Origin: Alphaproteobacteria bacterium
Lineage (GTDB): Bacteria; Pseudomonadota; Alphaproteobacteria; Micavibrionales; Micavibrionaceae
NCBI GenBank assembly: GCA_002701555.1
Contig: NZVS01000017.1
Location: 1 to 22,579 of the forward strand
Direction of reading: 5' to 3'
DNA: 22,579 bases
This document shows, piece by piece, positions 1 to 7,647 of the stretch (positions are counted from its first letter, which is position 1; each line of letters opens with the position of its first letter). The position numbers were made by a program, and so were the translations under genes. The notes beneath the pieces are model-generated. The model worked only from the letters and a program-made list of their open reading frames with translations. It was not told where the DNA came from and ran no database searches.

Positions 1-308
1 ATATCCTGATTAACATAGCCTTTATGTGTATCGGTGGAGGATAAGGTGGCGATGCTTTTACCAAGTAAACGATGGAAAAGGGCGTCCAGGACAAGTGCCT
101 GTTTTTTCAAAAGCTCGGATTGGTCGCCGCCTGTCTTTAAGGCGCCTGCCAATTGTGCCGTTACCCTATCAATTGCGCACTCATCCGATCCCGAAAAGGG
201 CGCGGTCAGGGCATGCATCACTTGCGCGGAAGGATCGGCAGGTGGCTGTTCAGGTGTTAATGTGAGGGAGTTTACTGTTGTGCGGGGTGTGTGCGTCAAA
301 TCAGTCAT
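1..308 (-). CDS. Unidentified protein, N-terminal part only (runs off the left edge)
   Basis: An open frame on the minus strand starts with ATG at 308 and stays open to the window edge, giving about 102 residues that begin MTDLTHTPRTTVNSL. The N-terminal 30 residues are Thr/Pro-rich and look disordered. After them comes a helical stretch with a recognisable amphipathic pattern (VTAQLAGALKTGG, then ELLKKQALVLDALFHRLLGK). There is no signal peptide or membrane helix. No clear Shine-Dalgarno sequence precedes 308, and an internal ATG at 218 is an alternative start. The plus-strand frames over the same bases have low-complexity, Arg-rich translations and look like shadows. The helix pattern resembles small helical hypothetical proteins often found near mobile genes, but I cannot name the family. 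Confidence 0.55.
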   Translation of the reverse strand, partial: MTDLTHTPRTTVNSLTLTPEQPPADPSAQVMHALTAPFSGSDECAIDRVTAQLAGALKTGGDQSELLKKQALVLDALFHRLLGKSIATLSSTDTHKGYVNQD

Positions 309-367
309 ATTTCATAATAGGACAATATTCCTATTAAGGCAAGTTTTATTTGGATTTATTTCTTCAT

Positions 368-949
368 TTAACGAAAAAGATCTTTCAAATGCTTTTTAGA
401 AACCATCAAATTTTTATATTTTTCGCCACCATTTTCATCACTAACAAACGCAATGACGTCGATTTCAGAAGAGTAACCCAATTGAATACAAAAAATTTCT
501 AAATTCTCCGAACATATTTCCCGCTTATCTATTTTGGTAGATAAGGGTTTAGCTTCATTTGTTCCAAAAAGCTTTAGTTCACCTGTGATTATGCAATTTT
601 TAACGGCTTTGACCGCATCATTTTTACCATGCTGATTTTTCTGCAAACTGGTACCAAAATCGCTGGAATTTATGACCCATTCTAGAGAGTCTGAGATACT
701 AATATTAGGTACGTGTTTATTTTTTTTCCACAACTGTGTTAAGAATTTAAAAAATGTGAAAGCAATATATAAAATTGCTGGCAATCCAATTGACATAAGA
801 CCAAAATATATAAAGTCATATGTAATATTGAAATTTTTGCTTTCATTTATATAGAAAGTTTCGGCATTTCCAAAAAGAGTTCCTAAAGCCCCCCAAATAA
901 ATGCACTAAGAGAAAGCCAAGACCCGATCTTTTTTAAATTATTCAACAT
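368..949 (-). CDS. Hypothetical membrane protein, two transmembrane helices
   Basis: The 193-residue protein has hydrophobic helices at about residues 8-27 and 45-70, then a basic stop (LWKKNKH) and a soluble C-terminal region of roughly 120 residues, so the bulk is probably cytoplasmic. No catalytic motif is evident. The gene is distinctly AT-rich, with Lys, Asn, Ile and Phe codons ending in A or T, unlike the neighbouring cytochrome genes; this fits recent acquisition. It lies 59 bases upstream of the left-edge partial gene in the same direction and is divergent from the resB-like gene. I do not recognise the family. The long open frame with coherent membrane topology supports a real gene. 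Confidence 0.6.
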   Translation of the reverse strand: MLNNLKKIGSWLSLSAFIWGALGTLFGNAETFYINESKNFNITYDFIYFGLMSIGLPAILYIAFTFFKFLTQLWKKNKHVPNISISDSLEWVINSSDFGTSLQKNQHGKNDAVKAVKNCIITGELKLFGTNEAKPLSTKIDKREICSENLEIFCIQLGYSSEIDVIAFVSDENGGEKYKNLMVSKKHLKDLFR

Positions 950-971
950 ACGTTTTTAAAATCTTAATATT

Positions 972-992
972 AATCATGTTGATAGCATGATT
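972..992. repeat. Inverted repeat (7-bp arms, 7-base spacer)
   Basis: The arms AATCATG (972-978) and CATGATT (986-992) are perfectly complementary and separated by 7 bases. The element lies in the divergent gap between the membrane-protein gene at 368-949 and the resB-like gene. It could be a protein-binding dyad or a small hairpin. It is AT-rich, so chance is possible. Confidence 0.3.
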
Positions 993-1073
993 TAAAGCTA
1001 TGGAAAAGAAAATCAGTAAAGATATAAGCAATCATGCTTGTGCGCGCATCCATTCCTTTTTATAGTCCGGCAC

Positions 1074-2189
1074 ATGGTTACCTACGCAGTATTCAAAAGA
1101 GGCAGTAAGGTCAGGCGCACGCTTATGTCGCCCGCCATTTTATTCTGGGCGCTGCCTTATCTGATGATGCTGTTGTTAATCGGCACATTGGCGCAAGCCG
1201 AAATCGGGATTTACGAGGCGCAAAACCGCTTTTTCTCCTCCCTCATTTTATGGGTCGGGGCCATTCCCTTGCCCGGCGGATTGGCAGTCAGCGCGCTGAT
1301 TTTCCTGAATCTGCTGGCCAAATTTATCTTTGACAGCCCGTGGAGCCTTAAAAAAACAGGGATAAATTTGACCCATCTGGGCGTTCTTGTCCTTCTAATC
1401 GGCGGTGTTTTATCAACAATGACACGCCAGGAAGCAGCCCTTCCCCTGCCCAAAGGTGAGGCGGTCAGCCAGGCCTCGTCCTATATCAAGGCCGATTTTC
1501 TTGTAAGAAAAAACGGCGATATGCTAAAAACGCTGTCTTTTGAAGATTTGTCCGTTGGTCAGAAAATTGAGGGTCTGCCCTTTGATGTCACGATGCAGAT
1601 GGTGTGCGAAAATTGTGACATTGTCATGCGCCCCGAAAATGAAAGCCAAGGATGGCAGGGCCCGTCCGCGTCCATGAAGCTTGTCCCGTCAAAGTCAGAA
1701 AAGCAAGCCGAGGAAAACCTGCAAGGGGTGGCCTTTGAAATAGACCGTGCAAGTGATGCAGATAACGGAAAATACCAGACATTTTCGTTTTTCCCCCAAC
1801 CGCCTGAAATAGAGTATGAGGGCGACATTTATCAGTTTACGGTGGAGCGCCGCGCGCTTGCCCTGCCTTTTGAAGTGCGCCTGAATGCGTTTGCGCCTGA
1901 ATTTTACCCCGGAACACAACAGGCCAGATCCTATCATTCAGACATAACAGTCACAGACGGCAATACATCTTTTGAGGCGCGCATTGCCATGAATGAGCCG
2001 CTGCGGTTCAAGGGATATACACTTTACCAGACATCCTATTTCCAAAACGACGACGGGTCGCTGACCAGTGTTTTATCGGTTGTTAAAAACAGAGGCCGTA
2101 TATTCCCCTACATCGCAACCGCGATTATACTGGCGGGTCTTTTGCTGCATGTTTTTGTTGCAGGATTTAAAAGAAGAGGTGAGGTGTGA
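1074..2189 (+). CDS. resB: Cytochrome c biogenesis protein, ResB/Ccs1-like (System II)
   Basis: In System II maturation, ResB-type proteins work with ResC/CcsA in the inner membrane to export haem and attach it to apocytochrome c in the periplasm. The protein has the family topology: hydrophobic segments near the N terminus (PAILFWALPYLMMLLLIG), a second pair (LPGGLAVSALIFLNLLAKFIF and LTHLGVLVLLIGGVLS), a large periplasmic domain of about 220 residues, and a C-terminal helix (IATAIILAGLLLHVFV). The periplasmic part contains the family-type segment MNEPLRFKGYTLYQTSYF. The start is uncertain. The frame opens at a TTG at 1038; ATGs at 1074 and 1125 are also possible, and 1125 has the best upstream purine tract. 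The next gene overlaps its stop codon and encodes the partner subunit, which strongly supports the call. Confidence 0.85.
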   Translation: MVTYAVFKRGSKVRRTLMSPAILFWALPYLMMLLLIGTLAQAEIGIYEAQNRFFSSLILWVGAIPLPGGLAVSALIFLNLLAKFIFDSPWSLKKTGINLTHLGVLVLLIGGVLSTMTRQEAALPLPKGEAVSQASSYIKADFLVRKNGDMLKTLSFEDLSVGQKIEGLPFDVTMQMVCENCDIVMRPENESQGWQGPSASMKLVPSKSEKQAEENLQGVAFEIDRASDADNGKYQTFSFFPQPPEIEYEGDIYQFTVERRALALPFEVRLNAFAPEFYPGTQQARSYHSDITVTDGNTSFEARIAMNEPLRFKGYTLYQTSYFQNDDGSLTSVLSVVKNRGRIFPYIATAIILAGLLLHVFVAGFKRRGEV

Positions 2190-4054
2190 GGCATACAAGA
2201 CTTTTAATGCTGGCGATTATAGCCGTTTTCCTTTCAGTAGGAGTAGCCTATGCCGAGAAAAGGGTTCTTCCGATCGATGAATTTTCACTGCTTCCAATCC
2301 TATCCGAAGGACGCGTTATGCCTATGGACAGTTTTGCCAGGCATAGTCTCTACATGTTATCGGGACAGGAAAAATTTGATGGGGAAAGTGCTGTTGCATG
2401 GGTTGCAGATACTATATTCAACCCTTCCGAGGCAGTTAATGACAAGGTTTTTATACTACCCTTAAAAGACCGTCGCGTATTGGGGTTGGATATGCAGGGG
2501 GACGGCGCTTATAGTTTCGCACAAATAAGTATTGCCCTCTCTTCAACTATAGCAAGATTTCAAGAGATAATACAAAAGCAAGCCGAGGAAAAAGATTTGG
2601 GTGAGGATGAAAAAATCCTTATCAAATGGCATAATTCTGCCAGATATTATGCGCAACTTCTAAGGGCGATGAGTTTTGCTCTGCCCCTCGGGCTGGATGT
2701 GCCGGAAAATCTCCGTGCCAGAGGTGCACCACAAAGGTTTGAGACCTTTGCTGATGCACAAAGGTTTACGAGAGATATTGATGATATGATGGGTCAATTG
2801 ATTGCAGAAAAAGGTGCAGACTGGGATAACTATACGCAAGAAGACAGAAAACTTGGCACCCTTGCCTTTCAGGTAAATGCGTTAAGGGAGGGCGGCCAAG
2901 GCGAAAACCTTTTTAAGGTGATCCCTGATATCTGGTCGAAGAGCGGCAACTGGGTATCTCCATGGCAGATTTATACCGCTGGAGCAGGTGCGCCGCAGAC
3001 AAGTTCTTTGCTGATAGCGTGGCAAAATCTGGCAAAGGCATATAGCTCGGAAAACCACAAGCTATGGTCTGACACACTTTTGGAAATGCAAAAGGATCTG
3101 GAAGAGCTGGGCTATCAAAATTATGATGCTGAGCGGCTGCAAGTTGAAAAACTCTACAATCTATTACAGCCAATAAAGCTTGTGCTTGGACTTTTTCTGC
3201 TCTCTTTCCTGGCCATAATTGGATATTACAGTTTCGCCAACATTGCTCTTTTAAGAGCTAGCCAAACATTCTTTTCAGGAGGTTTGGGTATTTTGGGTTT
3301 CGCTCTTCTTGCCAGAATTTATGTACAGGCACGTGCGCCTGTCGGAACATTGTATGAGTCACTTCTTTTCGTGGCTTTTGCCGGGGGTGTTTTTGCCCTC
3401 ATGCTTTACTCTTACAGGCGTGATTTGAGTATTTTGGCAGCAGGAATTTTCATTTCGCTTTTTTTATCTGGACTGTCATTTCCTGTTTCTGATGGACCGC
3501 AAACGATGACTGTATTAGAGGCAGTTTTAAATACACAATTCTGGTTGATGACACATGTTATTTGTATAACGATTGGTTATGGTTGGTGCCTTCTGGCCGC
3601 AGCCATAGCACATGAGAGGCTTTTTACGTTTTCGTTTAAAGATAAAGTGAATACAAAAACTTTGCCTCCACTTGGGCGCGCTCTTAAACTAACACTAGTA
3701 ACGGCTCTGCTTTTTACTGCTATTGGGACAGCTTTGGGTGGTATTTGGGCCGACCAGTCCTGGGGACGTTTTTGGGGGTGGGATCCTAAGGAAAACGGTG
3801 CCCTACTTATAGTGTTATGGATTATATGGCTTTTGCATGGGCGGCTAAGCGGCCATATTAACAGACTTTTTATGCTTGCGGGAACAGCCGTGTTGTCAAT
3901 TATTGTCGCGCTTGCATGGTTTGGGGTTAATCTTTTAAATGTCGGGCTTCATTCCTATGGATTTACCAGCGGACTGGCTGGAGGGCTGTTTGCATTTATT
4001 TTTATTGAACTATGTATTATAACTACGTTTGTAATTAAGATTCTAAGAGCTTAA
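2186..4054 (+). CDS. resC: Cytochrome c biogenesis haem protein, ResC/CcsA-like (System II)
   Basis: This is the haem-handling subunit of System II cytochrome c synthase. It starts at GTG 2186, overlapping the resB-like stop by 3 bases, after a strong AAGAAGAGGTGAG ribosome site. Residues 1-24 form a signal-like helix. Residues 25-325 are periplasmic and start with the LPILSEGRVMPMDSFARHSL segment, which is characteristic of the periplasmic part of fused CcsBA-type proteins. About eight membrane helices follow from residue 330. The haem-binding WWD motif is clear at residues 521-536 (WADQSWGRFWGWDPKE), with candidate haem-ligand histidines at 457 (MTHVICIT) and 589 (GLHSYGF). LYESLLF at 389-395 is another family mark. 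At 622 residues it is longer than a bare CcsA because of the periplasmic extension. Confidence 0.9.
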   Translation: MRHTRLLMLAIIAVFLSVGVAYAEKRVLPIDEFSLLPILSEGRVMPMDSFARHSLYMLSGQEKFDGESAVAWVADTIFNPSEAVNDKVFILPLKDRRVLGLDMQGDGAYSFAQISIALSSTIARFQEIIQKQAEEKDLGEDEKILIKWHNSARYYAQLLRAMSFALPLGLDVPENLRARGAPQRFETFADAQRFTRDIDDMMGQLIAEKGADWDNYTQEDRKLGTLAFQVNALREGGQGENLFKVIPDIWSKSGNWVSPWQIYTAGAGAPQTSSLLIAWQNLAKAYSSENHKLWSDTLLEMQKDLEELGYQNYDAERLQVEKLYNLLQPIKLVLGLFLLSFLAIIGYYSFANIALLRASQTFFSGGLGILGFALLARIYVQARAPVGTLYESLLFVAFAGGVFALMLYSYRRDLSILAAGIFISLFLSGLSFPVSDGPQTMTVLEAVLNTQFWLMTHVICITIGYGWCLLAAAIAHERLFTFSFKDKVNTKTLPPLGRALKLTLVTALLFTAIGTALGGIWADQSWGRFWGWDPKENGALLIVLWIIWLLHGRLSGHINRLFMLAGTAVLSIIVALAWFGVNLLNVGLHSYGFTSGLAGGLFAFIFIELCIITTFVIKILRA

Positions 4055-4092
4055 TCGTTATTCAAGGCCACATTTAAGGAAACTAAAAAAAC

Positions 4093-4866
4093 ATGTCCAA
4101 AAATATAGTTATCATTATTGTTATTATCATAATTGCGCTTGGCCTGACCTTGTTGGTGGATGCATCCCGCAAGGATGTGAACGAGGTGCCTGTTTCTTTG
4201 GATAATCAAAGCGAAACTTCCGATGCAGAAAATGAGGCTACGAATGATATTATTTTCAAAACATTGGATGGTGGCGAATATGCGCTTTCCGAATCAAGGG
4301 GGCGCGTGACATTGATCAACTTTTGGGCTTCGTGGTGCCCGCCATGCGTGGCAGAGCTGCCCGACCTGATTGAGCTGGCTGATGCACATCCCGATATGCT
4401 GGACATGATTTTTGTATCTAATGACATGACCCAGCAGGCTATTGATAAATTTATGGCCAATTTGCCGGAAGACATACAGGAGCGTAAAGATTTACACAAT
4501 GTGGTTATGGCCTGGGACCCTAAAGGCGAAATTACGCGTGATATTTTTCAAACGCACCAATTGCCTGAAACGGTTATTCTTACGCCTGAGGGTGATATTG
4601 ACCGGAAAATTGTTGGTGTGACTGACTGGAGCGGCCAAGAAATGAATGCATATTTGGCTTATCTGGCCGGTGATATGGAAGAAGCCCTTCCCGAGCAGAC
4701 TGAAATCATCAACGACCCTGAAGAAATGTCAGAAGAAGATGTTGAAGAGCTGACTGTAGATCTTCCAGAAGGTACAGAAGCCAGCGATGTGTCTGAAGAT
4801 GTAAATACTCCTCCATTAGCAGAAGAGGGAGCGCTGGCTCCAACCGAGCAAGAGCCACTGGAATAA
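4093..4866 (+). CDS. Membrane-anchored thioredoxin-like protein, TlpA/ResA/CcmG family
   Basis: Residues 4-22 form one N-terminal membrane anchor, followed by a periplasmic thioredoxin fold. The redox motif WCPPC is at 81-85, preceded by INFWAS, and a cis-Pro loop is at 156-160 (QLPET). Family members reduce the haem-binding cysteines of apocytochrome c, and the position just downstream of resB-resC fits that role. The start has an upstream AAGGA. Unusually, the last 60 residues or so (from about 196) form a long, very acidic Glu/Asp/Pro tail that I do not expect in ordinary ResA or CcmG proteins; it looks disordered. The gene converges on htpX with only 10 bases between them. Confidence 0.88.
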   Translation: MSKNIVIIIVIIIIALGLTLLVDASRKDVNEVPVSLDNQSETSDAENEATNDIIFKTLDGGEYALSESRGRVTLINFWASWCPPCVAELPDLIELADAHPDMLDMIFVSNDMTQQAIDKFMANLPEDIQERKDLHNVVMAWDPKGEITRDIFQTHQLPETVILTPEGDIDRKIVGVTDWSGQEMNAYLAYLAGDMEEALPEQTEIINDPEEMSEEDVEELTVDLPEGTEASDVSEDVNTPPLAEEGALAPTEQEPLE

Positions 4867-4876
4867 GTTATCGATA

Positions 4877-5965
4877 TTAATCTGTCCAGGGGTTTTTTGA
4901 TTTACGGTAAGGCCGTTGGCGCGTTAAAGATTTTTCCGGTGCGCGGTTTGGTTCCAGCGGATTAGATGCCGTTTCAGGCCGCTTCATGTCCAGATCAGGC
5001 AAGGGTGTATTGGTCATTTTTGAAATAGCATAGACCCGCCTTTCAATGGGTGGATGAGTAGCAAAGAGCCCCAAAAACGGCACGGAATTTTCAATACACA
5101 TCATCTGGATATCGCCGGAAGTTGCCTTTAACTTATCCATACCGGCAATGCGCATCAGTGCCGCCATCATCGCTTCGGGCTTTTTGGTCAGCTCAATGGC
5201 CCCGACATCGGCCATATATTCGCGTTTGCGCGATACGGCAAAGCGGGTGAAAAGTGTTGCCATATACCCAATCCACAAAATGGCGGCGATAATAAAAAAG
5301 ACAATTACCATACGCCCGTCACGTCGACCGCCGCGGCGTGGCATAAACATGGCAAAGCGCAGATTTGACCAGACAAGCTGCGCGGCAAAACCGATCATGC
5401 CTGTGAAAATAATGCAGATCATCAAAAGACGTACATCACGGTTCAGGATATGGGTCAATTCATGCGCCAAGACGGCCTCTACCTCATCTTTCATCAGGGA
5501 GTTTATCAGTCCGCGCGTGACAGTTACGGTAAAGGATTTCTGATTGATGCCACTGGCAAAAGCATTGCGGGCATGGCTTTCAACGATGTTTAATTTTGGT
5601 GTCGGAATACCTGCTGTGATAGACAGGTTTTCAAGCAGATTATAAAGTTCCGGTTCTTCGGAGCGTGTAACTTCACGGGCATGGGCCAGCTTTGCTATCA
5701 TTTTATTATGGAAGAAGTATGATACAAGAAACCATATTGCCACCGCCGTCAGCAAAAGCGGCCAATATTGCAGGAATACGCCGTTGCCATGAGTGGTTGC
5801 AAACACGGCACGCTCCACCCCATATGGTGCAAGGCCCCAGCCAATTGCGGCCCCAATAAGCCATAACAGACCCAACATGATAAACGGATAAAGACCCATC
5901 AAGGCCAGTGACCAGAAATTATTATTCCAGATATGTGTTTTTAGACCGATTGCGCCGAGTGCCAT
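4877..5965 (-). CDS. htpX: HtpX-like membrane zinc metalloprotease (peptidase family M48)
   Basis: The 362-residue protein has two N-terminal hydrophobic helices (about 20-42 and 67-84) and the zinc motif HELTH at 168-172. Glu249 in REYMAD is the likely third zinc ligand. Two further hydrophobic stretches lie at about 182-200 and 219-238. This is the layout of HtpX-type proteases, which degrade misfolded inner-membrane proteins with a cytoplasmic active site. It is longer than Escherichia coli HtpX (about 290 residues) because of an N-terminal extension and a disordered basic C-terminal tail. It begins 15 bases after the lemA stop, so the two are probably cotranscribed. LemA-HtpX pairing is common. 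Confidence 0.92.
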   Translation of the reverse strand: MALGAIGLKTHIWNNNFWSLALMGLYPFIMLGLLWLIGAAIGWGLAPYGVERAVFATTHGNGVFLQYWPLLLTAVAIWFLVSYFFHNKMIAKLAHAREVTRSEEPELYNLLENLSITAGIPTPKLNIVESHARNAFASGINQKSFTVTVTRGLINSLMKDEVEAVLAHELTHILNRDVRLLMICIIFTGMIGFAAQLVWSNLRFAMFMPRRGGRRDGRMVIVFFIIAAILWIGYMATLFTRFAVSRKREYMADVGAIELTKKPEAMMAALMRIAGMDKLKATSGDIQMMCIENSVPFLGLFATHPPIERRVYAISKMTNTPLPDLDMKRPETASNPLEPNRAPEKSLTRQRPYRKSKNPWTD

Positions 5966-5980
5966 AGAAAAAGGCCGCTT

Positions 5981-6541
5981 TTAAAACTTAACTTCAGGTG
6001 CTGTTCTAACCGCTTCCTCAAGCTTGTCATCCAATTCAAAAAACGGTTGCTGGTGAAAGCCAAACATTTTCGCAACGATGCTGCTTGGGAATTGTTCAAC
6101 CGCTGTATTATATTCGGAAGTGGCGTTATTGAAGAAGCGGCGTGCGGCAGCAATTTTATTTTCAATATCTGCAATCTCGGCTTGTAACTGGCGAAAATTG
6201 GCGTCAGCCTTTAAATCAGGGTAATTTTCAGCTACCGCAAAAAGATTGAGCAATGCTCCGCCGAGTGCGCCTTCGGCATTAAGGCGTTCTTGCTGGGTGT
6301 CGGCCTTTGACACACGGGCGCGCGCATCTGTTACATTTTGCAGAGTGTCTTGTTCGTGAGAGGCATAGCCTTTAACCGTTTCCACCAAGTTGGGAATCAA
6401 ATCAAAACGCTGTTGCAACTGGACATCAATATCGGAAAAAGCGTTTTTACGTGTCTGACGCAAAGCCACCAAACGGTTGTAAAGCACTATCCCGAATAAT
6501 ACGGGTGCACCCAGTATCAATAATATTATTAGTAATTCCAT
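5981..6541 (-). CDS. lemA: LemA family protein
   Basis: The 186-residue protein has one N-terminal membrane helix (residues 2-22) and then a long helical domain carrying family marks: YNRLVALRQTRKNAFSDIDV, QRFDLIPNLVETVKGYASHE, and the later QAEIADIENKIAAARRFFN and NTAVEQFPSSIVAKMFGF. LemA proteins are membrane-anchored helical-bundle proteins, often encoded beside an M48 protease; their molecular role is poorly defined. A strong AAGGAAAGGAA tract precedes the ATG at 6541. It is the first gene of the lemA-htpX pair and divergent from the disulfide isomerase gene. Confidence 0.94.
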   Translation of the reverse strand: MELLIILLILGAPVLFGIVLYNRLVALRQTRKNAFSDIDVQLQQRFDLIPNLVETVKGYASHEQDTLQNVTDARARVSKADTQQERLNAEGALGGALLNLFAVAENYPDLKADANFRQLQAEIADIENKIAAARRFFNNATSEYNTAVEQFPSSIVAKMFGFHQQPFFELDDKLEEAVRTAPEVKF

Positions 6542-6636
6542 GACGATGTTCCTTTCCTTTGAAAAAACCTCAAAGCTTTTAAAAGGATATAGTCTTTTTA
6601 CCCGTAAAAAAAGTCATTAAAATAAAGAATTGCACT

Positions 6637-6665
6637 TTGATATTGTATCCATATTTGCGTAAAAT
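6637..6665 (+). promoter_or_regulatory. Candidate sigma70-type promoter for the dsbC-like gene and following genes
   Basis: TTGATA (6637-6642) and TAAAAT (6660-6665) are separated by exactly 17 bases in the divergent gap upstream of the isomerase gene. Transcription would start near 6672. Confidence 0.5.
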
Positions 6666-6685
6666 AACTGTTAAGGGTAAACTCC

Positions 6686-6697
6686 TTTCACGTGAAA
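6686..6697. repeat. Perfect 12-bp palindrome TTTCACGTGAAA over the isomerase start region
   Basis: The element is perfectly self-complementary and includes the possible GTG start at 6692. It lies about 15-25 bases downstream of the predicted transcription start, where a repressor could act. No regulator is identified in this window. Confidence 0.45.
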
Positions 6698-7603
6698 ATT
6701 CTTTTTAACCCGGATTTTAATTTTATGCGCTGTATCTTGATGTTTTGCCTTTTGGCGTCTATGGCAATATTCTTGCCATCTGCCGCCGCAAACGCACAAG
6801 CGGCCAATGTAACGACAAGTGATTACCCGCCCTATATAAAGGGGTTGGCTGATAAGGGGGCGCAAGTCCGGTATCTAGGTAAAAATCTAGGGTTGGACAG
6901 CTGGCTAACTGTTAAGTCCGGAAAAGTCCAATATGTATATGTCACGCCGAATCAGGAAGCCAATATCGTTGGTATTTTATTGGATAAATACGGGAATCCT
7001 GTAAGTCCTTCGGGTCTAGATAATCTCGCACAAAATGCGCCACTTGCGGGTGGGCCTTTGTCTTCGGGTCTGAGTGCTAATGAAGCAATGAGCGTTGCGC
7101 GTAAAACATCTACAAACGCACAAGAAAGCACGTCTTCAAAAGCAGAGATGCTTTATCAGGCCTTTGAAAATACGAATTACATAGAAATCGGTCAGGCAGA
7201 CGCACCGTTGGCCTATGCATTGATTGATCCTGATTGTCCGCATTGCCACGCTTTTATGAAAGAATTACTGAATAAGAATGCATTTGAAGAAGGCCTGCTC
7301 AGGATGCGCGTCATCCCTGTCGGGATTCTAAGCGGAAACAGCTTGGCGCGTGCTGCCATGCTTTTGAGTATGCCTGATGCCGGGCAGGTTCTTATTAATC
7401 ACATTAATGGTGATGAGAATGCAATTCCTGTAAGTGAAGACGTGACATTGGCGGGCGTTGAGACAAATATGCGTCTGATGCAAGACTGGAATCTAGATGT
7501 GACACCATTTTTAATTTACAGATCAGCATCGGACCAACTGAAAATAATTCGCGGTAAACCAAAAGACATTAATACATTTCTTAAGGATCTTGTTGTAAAC
7601 TGA
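6692..7603 (+). CDS. Periplasmic disulfide isomerase-like protein, DsbC/DsbG type
   Basis: Counted from the GTG at 6692, the protein has an N-terminal signal peptide (hydrophobic core at residues 15-29, ending AAANAQA). Next comes a region resembling the DsbC/DsbG dimerisation domain (GLDSWLTVKSGKVQYVYVTP), then a thioredoxin fold with CPHC at 182-185 and a cis-Pro loop DVTPFLIY. Family members repair or introduce disulfides in exported proteins. An ATG at 6725 is an alternative start and also gives a complete signal peptide. The gene leads the strand that continues into the secretion genes. The four secreted paralogues at 12157-16901 and DotC carry cysteines, so a dedicated folding role is plausible but inferred. 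Confidence 0.82.
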   Translation: MKILFNPDFNFMRCILMFCLLASMAIFLPSAAANAQAANVTTSDYPPYIKGLADKGAQVRYLGKNLGLDSWLTVKSGKVQYVYVTPNQEANIVGILLDKYGNPVSPSGLDNLAQNAPLAGGPLSSGLSANEAMSVARKTSTNAQESTSSKAEMLYQAFENTNYIEIGQADAPLAYALIDPDCPHCHAFMKELLNKNAFEEGLLRMRVIPVGILSGNSLARAAMLLSMPDAGQVLINHINGDENAIPVSEDVTLAGVETNMRLMQDWNLDVTPFLIYRSASDQLKIIRGKPKDINTFLKDLVVN

Positions 7604-7647
7604 GTATTCATATGCCATAAGGCTTTGAAAAGCTTACCTTCAATACT

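Noticed and set aside
34..399. Plus-strand open frames at the left edge
   Set aside because: Arg/Cys-rich, no domain character; the minus-strand frame over the same bases has a more protein-like composition.
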